From Trichopria drosophilae (lineage: Eukaryota > Arthropoda > Insecta > Hymenoptera > Diapriidae): 64,000 nt of DNA. Below the pieces are notes generated by a model. That model was not told where the DNA came from, ran no database searches, and saw only the letters and a program-made list of their open reading frames with translations. The stretch spans positions 101,121,001 to 101,185,000 of the forward strand of contig CM059584.1 of the NCBI GenBank assembly GCA_030407085.1, written 5' to 3'. The translations under genes and the position numbers were made by a program. Shown here piece by piece: positions 57,227 through 64,000 of the stretch. Positions within the stretch are counted from its first letter, which is position 1. The number at the start of each line of letters is the position of its first letter.

Positions 57227-57882
57227 TTTACCTCCTAAAACGTCTGAATAAGACAAAATTGAACAGCGATTTTGGGGTCCAAAATTTTAATCAAAGTGCT
57301 ATTAATTGTTAACGACACTGCACTTTCTAGATATTTTTGGTGTGCTGTACACCACGCAACCATTAAAAAAAGCGAAAAATGTGATCTTCTACTGTTTTCT
57401 GCAAAATTATTCATGAATATATATGATTTAACAAATTATTAAGCGCCATAAAAATAAACTAAACTAAACCATTTCGATAATTTGAGTAAAATGCGTAAAT
57501 TACCGATATTATCGGTTTTAAAGGGTTTTGTATTTGCAGTAGAAGAATTTTAAAAGTAACTACCTCCATAATTTCCAAGTTTAAGCATCAATAACACGAT
57601 TTCAGCCATTTATTCCATAAAGAAGCCATTTTCTTAATCAGAAACTGATGTTGTTTTCTAGAAGAAAATCGTGTCAAATTCGCGATTTTTTACTACAATT
57701 TCACAATAAAACAGTTCAAGATGACTTTTTTCACTCTTTTTTAATGGTAGCTTCGCTTAGAACACACACAAAAAAACATCTATAGAACGTGTATAGTCGT
57801 AAAAAATTAATAGCGCTTGCATTAAATTGTGGAGCCCAAAATCGCTGTTCAATTTTATGTTATTCAGGCGTTAATGGGTTAA
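57227..57882. mobile_element. TTAA-type piggyBac-like MITE, one end decayed
   Basis: The right end CGTTAATGGGTTAA follows AATTTTATGTTATTCAGG. At the left, CGTCTGAATAAGACAAAATT is its diverged complement. The inner arms share AATTGAACAGCGATTTTGGG. The left TTAACCC border is mutated (TTACCTCC). Confidence 0.6.
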
Positions 57883-58196
57883 AATAACATACAAACGTGT
57901 AACCGTTAGTATATTGCTGATAAAGAACATTTATTTGGCATCACAAAAAATCAACACATGTTGTTTTTCATAATTTGCAGACAGGCATATAAATAATGTT
58001 TGTTTCCCTTTTTAAAAGAACACAAAAATAGGAAGAAAAGTTTTGTAAACAAAAAATTTCCATATGTTACGAGCACTACAAGAATTCCGCTACTTTCATC
58101 ATTTTCGTCCAAACTAGATGGAAAATTATTTCCAAATCTCTTTATTCTCGTTAAAAATCAATATTTTACTGTTCTGTTTTTTAGTTTAGTAGCGTT

Positions 58197-59294
58197 TGGT
58201 ATCTTCTTTCTTTGCCATTTTTTAGTTTTACAAAATTTTGAAAATTGACAAAATTGCATCTGTTTTTTCAAAAATCGGAAAACTTGATTTTTTCAGAAAC
58301 GTCATTTTTTAAAAATTCAATTTTGTTTATGAATAGACAAAACAGAAACGAAACTTTTCCAGTATAAAACGCTCTGAGAGCAGCAAGAATTTTGTTTCTA
58401 AAAAAATGACGGGTATTTACCATTGCATCAACGTCTTTTTTTTCAGTTAGAAAAATAAAAGGGAAATTTTGAATATCTGTATTAAAAGTCTGAACTTTCA
58501 AATATTAACAATAAGAAACAATTTTTTTGTATTTTAGAACAATAACAGTTGCGAAAGCTCCGTGAATAGAAATACATCGCGAGCGACAGTTTTTCGCTCG
58601 CGTTCGAATGCGCCATTAAGTTCGATTACCCGCTACTAGTCGTCGTCAGAGATTTTGAGATTTTCCTTACTTATTGGAAAGCTGATGAAAACGGCGCTTA
58701 TCTGGCGAGAACTGCAAAACACCCGTCGAGAAAAGTTTGCTAAATTATAAGTTTGTTTCTGAGAGTTTGGAAAAGTCAATGTATGTAAAGCGATTATTAT
58801 TTACCACTCAAATTCAAAAAGCACTTTGTTTCGTGAGAGGCAAAGGGACTCACTCCAAAAAACACCCCAGTGGGATGAGAACCCTATCACGTCCACGTCG
58901 TTCATCCTGGGTATCGCTAAGTAGGGTAGTGGTATTTGGTTTTTAGGTGCATTGCAGCTAGACGTTTTTTTTTATTTTGATCTGTTATAGGTTGTTAATA
59001 TGCATATTCAAAATGTCCCTTTTTATTTTTGTAACTGAAAAGAAGACGTTGGTATAACCAAATACTCATCATTTTTTTAGAAAAAAATTCTTGCTGCTCT
59101 CAGGTCGTTTTAGCGCTAACCAAACATACTGGAAAAGTTTCGTTTTTGTTTTGTCTATTCATAAAAAAAAATTGAATTTTTAAAAAATGATGTTTCTCAG
59201 AAAATCAAGTTTTTTTATTTTTGAAAAAACAGCCGTCATTTTGTTAATTTTCAAAATTTTGTAAAACTAAAAACTGTCAAAGAAAGAAGATACC
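58197..59294. repeat. Foldback, arms about 250 bp, spacer 600 bp
   Basis: GGTATCTTCTTTCTTTG at the left faces CAAAGAAAGAAGATACC at the right. AAAAAGTTTCG-, TTGCTGCTCTC- and GACGGG/ATTTTTTTAGAAAC-type stretches pair inwards. The spacer (58445-59040) is less AT-rich, with no frame I recognise. Confidence 0.7.
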
Positions 59295-59981
59295 ATCATG
59301 AATTGGTCAAAAACTGTACGTTTATATTTTTCGTTTATCTCCAAAAATGTTTAAAATTTAAATCCTACATGAATTCTTTTTTAATTCGTACTGTTTATAT
59401 TGGATAGTAATTACTGATACTTGATGTATTACGGTTTTCCGATTTTAGATAGTATTTTTAGTAAGTTCCTAGCGCTTGTACAATTTAATTAGATTTGATG
59501 GCTTTATTACGCACCGTCCGACAGACCTTAATCCAGACAGACGTTCTGGAATGATTGAGCATTTTATATCATCGACATGATTTCGAACGTTAAATGAAAG
59601 TTATTCAATGGTGTTTTCATGGCTGACCCTTTTAATCATCATGAGAATATATATTTCGCAATTAGAATAGAATCCTCATATCACTACATATCAACGTATT
59701 TGCACTGAGAAAATTTTCCACGGAACAATTCCCATATTGTCTGGTATCAAATGGATATACTCCGAAAATGAATAAATTATCTACATTTTCATGAATTAAT
59801 TAAAATACCTGTATCCAAATTTACTCACCAGTATGGTACTTATAGGCATTTTTCGAGAATATCCCACTAGTAACAGAGAGTATGGGAAATTTTCTCAGGG
59901 TGCAAGTCTAGGACGAACGAAAACCAGAATATGATCAGCATATTTATTATTTTTATAATTTCGTATTTCCTGTACCTATCT

Positions 59982-60648
59982 CAAGGTAGTTAGACCCTAG
60001 GATATAGTGTGTTGTGGAAAAATATTTAGTAATATTTCCACGAATTTAATTTTCATGAATAAAGATACTTTTAAAGAGAGACATCATTATTGTTCCCAAA
60101 AAAAATTGGAACGTGTAAAAACAATTTGTTAAACAAATTTTATTAATGACTCAAGTTTTTATATTCTTGCCTGTCAAAACATTTTTGAAAATGAATGGAT
60201 TTCAACGTATGGTGGCTTATTTTTTCGAAAAAATGATTCTTTACAACACAGTACGATTTTCCAAATTTCTGAAGCTAACTTCAAATATCTCTATTTGTTT
60301 AAAAAAGAAACTGATACTTTTTACAATCTTTCAATAATTTTAGTGGTCAGACAACAAATTTTGGAAAATCCTACGGTGAAGTTGTAGAGAATCATTTTCC
60401 CAAAATAATAAGCCATCATACGTTGAAATCCATTAATTTTTAAAAATTTGGTGACAGGCGAAAAGCAAAAAATTCGAGTCATTAATCAAATTTTGTTAAC
60501 AAATTGTTTTGCACATTCCATATTTTTTGGCAATGACAATAATCTTTTCTCTCTTCAACAATAACTTTATTAATAAAAATTAAATTCTTGGAAACATTAT
60601 AAAAAGTTTGCTCCCAACATGCTATATCCCGGGGTTTAACTATCTTAA
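59982..60648. repeat. Foldback of 667 bp, arms about 270 bp
   Basis: TCAAGGTAGTTAGACCC at the left faces GGGGTTTAACTATCTTA at the right. Pairing runs through CCACGAATTTAATTTT (60037) and TTTCAACGTATGGTGGC (60200) with their complements near 60580 and 60410. No coding capacity. Confidence 0.75.
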
Positions 60649-60654
60649 AATGTA

Positions 60655-63600
60655 AACAAATTCATCCACTCTTCCCAGAGTGATTGTTATTAGCGATCTC
60701 TTAGAAGGATTTTAGCTAATCGCTATTTAAAACTTTAATAGAGTGATCGTAGTTTCCTTGTTTAGTATCACTAAATCAAATGTAAATATAATACTGACTA
60801 CGGAAGACAGAAACGGATTACAATTGAAGATAAGGTAATGCATGATTAATAAAGCCAAGACAGATCGAATGTCACGATTAAAGGTAGTTCAGGGCATTTA
60901 CTAGAATAAATTCCTCACATGCCTTAAAAATCAATCGAGCGATTCTTTATCAGACCTCAGTTTTTCAAAACTAAAGAGGCTAATTTTCGATGAAAAGAGT
61001 TCAACTGTTTCTAGAATAATTAATGCAAACGATACAAAATTATGAAATGATAAATTCAACAAAAATTAATTATAAAATACGGAGAGTGTTGTGAAAATAG
61101 CTGGTTAATATCATAGGGCATTATTTTATTTGTGTCTCATCTATTTCGATGATGAAAAAACTGACCACAAAATGAAGAGAAATAAAGTATTTTGAATATC
61201 ATGTTCAAGAAACTATCCAAAATTATTATATTCTAAACATGAGTGCACTAGAAAACCAATAGCTAAAATTAAAACTTTTTTCTATCCCTACAATATAATA
61301 ACTATCAATTTTGAGATTGGAATCGTATAAGAAATACATTTAGCAATTGCAGAGACAATGTGAAGTCTAAATATATTTCAATTAATCATTAATTCAAAAT
61401 AAAATGCAAAAAATTCACCAAAGTAATACAATCTATCGAATAAGATGTCTGGACATTGCATCTTTTTACGCAGATTTTTTAATATATTCCTCAATAGAGA
61501 CACATAATGCATACCAAATATCTGTTAAGGAGAAAAATCCACAGTATAAATTACAATCTTCTCAACACTCGGCCAGGTGGTCCGAGGAAATCCCAATTTG
61601 ATTCCGGTCATTGCCGCTAGGGGTGCATGCGACACTGTTTTATTGTTGTTATAGAAATGAGTTCTCAATTGGTATACTTTCAGCAAATTATGGGTTTTGA
61701 GAGATAGTATAAAATCTGTACATTTCATAGGGATTAACCTGAAACCTTTTACGAGGTAAAAAATAATGCATTTTTTCATTTCTTAAAAAGTCGAAAAAGG
61801 TAGTTAATTAATTATACCCAGGATACCGACGAGTACCTTAGAAGAGATGTCCTTCTTTTCTTACCTGAATTATTTCTACTTAATTAGTATATAAACAGTT
61901 TTCTGTTATTGAATTATTAATTTGACTTAATTATTGCCAAATTTAAGCCTGGTTGGACTGCGCTAGCCCGATAAGAATCTAGATGAGAAGCTGGTCTAAG
62001 AAGCTTGACAAGTCCGGATTTCGACTATTGACAGCGACTCGGTTATAATTAAGAATCCAGATTGGTAAAATGATCTTTTGTTTACAATAAATTTCTATCT
62101 ATTTTTATTTATCGAGAACGCTTTTTCTACAAAGAATAGGTACGATTACCAAATTAAAACAATATAAATTGGTAAAATTGCACGACTGTCCTTGAAGTCT
62201 TAGTTAGAGATAATAGAATTTCTTATTCAATCCCGTTTAGAGCTATTTTTCAAGACACAGAAGTCTAAATTTTGAAAATCTTTTAATCTTAATTACATGA
62301 AATAATACAACATGAAAATATGCATCGATGATTTTTGTCTTGGAAATCATTGTTTTGCTTATTGTGTATCTACGAAATTTAAATGTCTTTGGATAGTAGA
62401 CCAGAAAGTATTGATGATGTGTAGGCAAATTGCAATGTAGTTATTGTACTTTGAAACAAATCTACCTGACAAATCACTTTTAGAATAACGAATTCAGTAT
62501 TCTCTCGCCCAATTCTGAACCATTCTCTTTTAAATTTGATATGCATCCTTAAAAACGCATAAAAGTACCTAAAAACTTAACTCTGAACTTAAAAAAAGAT
62601 ATATCTTTATTTTGTTTAATTTACATTTTAGCGTAAAGCGACGTTATCGTCGGGGTCAGTTTAGCGTCTAAGGGACATTTTTAGTATTATAGGGTTGCAT
62701 GTCCTAAATGTTTCAATTCTGATCAAAAATGATGAATTAATTTCTTTTTAATTTTACTCTGCGAATTCATACCAATGTGGATCAAAGAAATAAAAGTTAC
62801 TGTTGATGGCTTCTGTACAAAAAATATTTTAATAGAATTTGGAAATGTCTTGAATTGAAATAATTTCTTTTTTACTTTTATTTGTGTACAGAATTATAAT
62901 TTTGAAATTTCGACGTTACTCAAATTGTAATATATTATTTAAATTTAGTTTTGCAAAAAGAAATAATCTGTACATAACGTCATACTATTTTTGATAATCT
63001 GTTTGTGATGTACACGTATGGTAACGATGTGCAGTGTTTTCCTGAAACTCGAACGTGCTGGTCGCGAACGATTCTTTTCGTAGACTCGATAAAAACGTTT
63101 TATTAAGTTTTGTCTTTTATTTTGGAGTTCATCCACCTACTCGCAGCTCAGTTGATACTTATAAAACTACTTTCAATTTCATTCCTATATCTTGATATTA
63201 TTGAAGGATATCATGTAACATCTCACATATTAACTGGATGTTTGAATTATAAAACTCAATGAACCGAAACCTAAATAATATTTATTGATAGCGTTATGAC
63301 AACACAAAAATTTGAATATAAAAAATTAAAAACACATATTTATGATCATCTTAAAAAGTGTCTTTTTTTCTCGTAAAAATTATTATTTGGTGCTGAGTGT
63401 GAAAAGTATGATTTGAACCACTTTTATGAAATTTTCTCACACGCCACGTAAAAGTTAGCAAAAGGTAATAAACAGTCAGTAAAATCTAAATAGTATACGT
63501 GCGTAAGTGTACTACTTTACGAACTAATGGAATAACCTAATTGGAAAACAAGTATAAAATTTATCGAAGTTGGTTAAATAAAATTTGCCAAATCTCGTTT

Positions 63601-64000
63601 CAAGCAAAATCGATTCAAATGTCATAATAAATAGTATTTCATCAATAGTATTTAGATATTATAAAGTTTAATTTAATATATCCATAATAAAACATTTACG
63701 GTCGTCATTATTAACAACAAAAATTATTGTTATACAAATTGTTATTGGACAATTTGGGTGAATTAAGTAATTAACTAAAATATATAACGGCTTTGCAATG
63801 AACAAAGCCGATAATATTAACCCAATAAGTGCTGAATGGACATTTCTCAACTATAGTTTTCAACGGTTGTATTTTATGTAAAACAAGGTTTTAAAAAATG
63901 GCATCTGATGTAAAATTAACTGAACTTTCAGAATGTTTTATGGGATTTTTCATCAAATTCAACCGCGAAATACTACATACAATTATTTAAAAAAAACGTG
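60655..64000. other. AT-rich intergenic DNA to the window end
   Basis: No RNA gene, repeat boundary or conserved protein was recognised. A basic 63-codon open frame on the minus strand at 62945-63136 is the least AT-like frame here, but has no support. Confidence 0.5.

Noticed and set aside
62945..63136. Basic 63-codon minus-strand frame beginning MDELQNKRQNL
   Set aside because: Looks more protein-like than its neighbours and could be a first exon, but no splice partner or known family could be recognised.

Overview
The window looks like nuclear DNA of an insect. It is AT-rich, genes have short exons and long introns, there is a CYP6-type cytochrome P450 and an insect-like Tom1 gene, and the rest is a dense graveyard of mobile elements. 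Hymenoptera would fit, but that is a weak inference; order and species cannot be proven from the sequence. No operons, CRISPR arrays, bacterial features or ribosomal RNA genes are present.

Positions 1-1125 hold the decayed 3' end of a non-LTR retrotransposon (RNase H and Cys-rich tail, broken by stops and frameshifts). Positions 1656-9958 on the minus strand hold four consecutive exons of a CYP6-family P450. All splice phases agree and no exon is broken. The last exon, with the K-helix and haem-binding cysteine, is not in the window and probably lies beyond the left edge. Its 6.3-kb third intron is packed with insertions: two near-identical inverted MITEs, a 428-bp insertion with an 11-bp target duplication, a CATCCC-ended repeat and a solo LTR with a 5-bp target duplication. 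A stray 88-bp copy of P450 exon 2 lies 5' of the gene.

Positions 14189-17122 are an array of foldback elements. The most striking part (15793-17122) is built from 15-16-bp iterations around CCGACA, arranged as nested palindromes. One element is bounded by a perfect 8-bp target duplication, and diverged relatives sit 16 kb away.

Positions 17887-50226 on the plus strand hold a complete eight-exon Tom1 gene encoding 502 residues (VHS domain, GAT domain, clathrin-box-like and C-terminal motifs). Tom1 proteins sort ubiquitinated cargo on endosomes. Its introns total about 31 kb and carry many foldbacks, TTAA-flanked piggyBac-like non-autonomous elements and a pogo-like MITE. A long, less AT-rich 3' UTR probably runs to about 52.65 kb.

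Positions 52.7-64 kb show no gene I can support, only AT-rich DNA with three further foldback elements. The two genes are unrelated in function (xenobiotic or endogenous oxidation versus endosomal sorting). The unusual content is the repeat architecture, above all the CCGACA iteron foldbacks.
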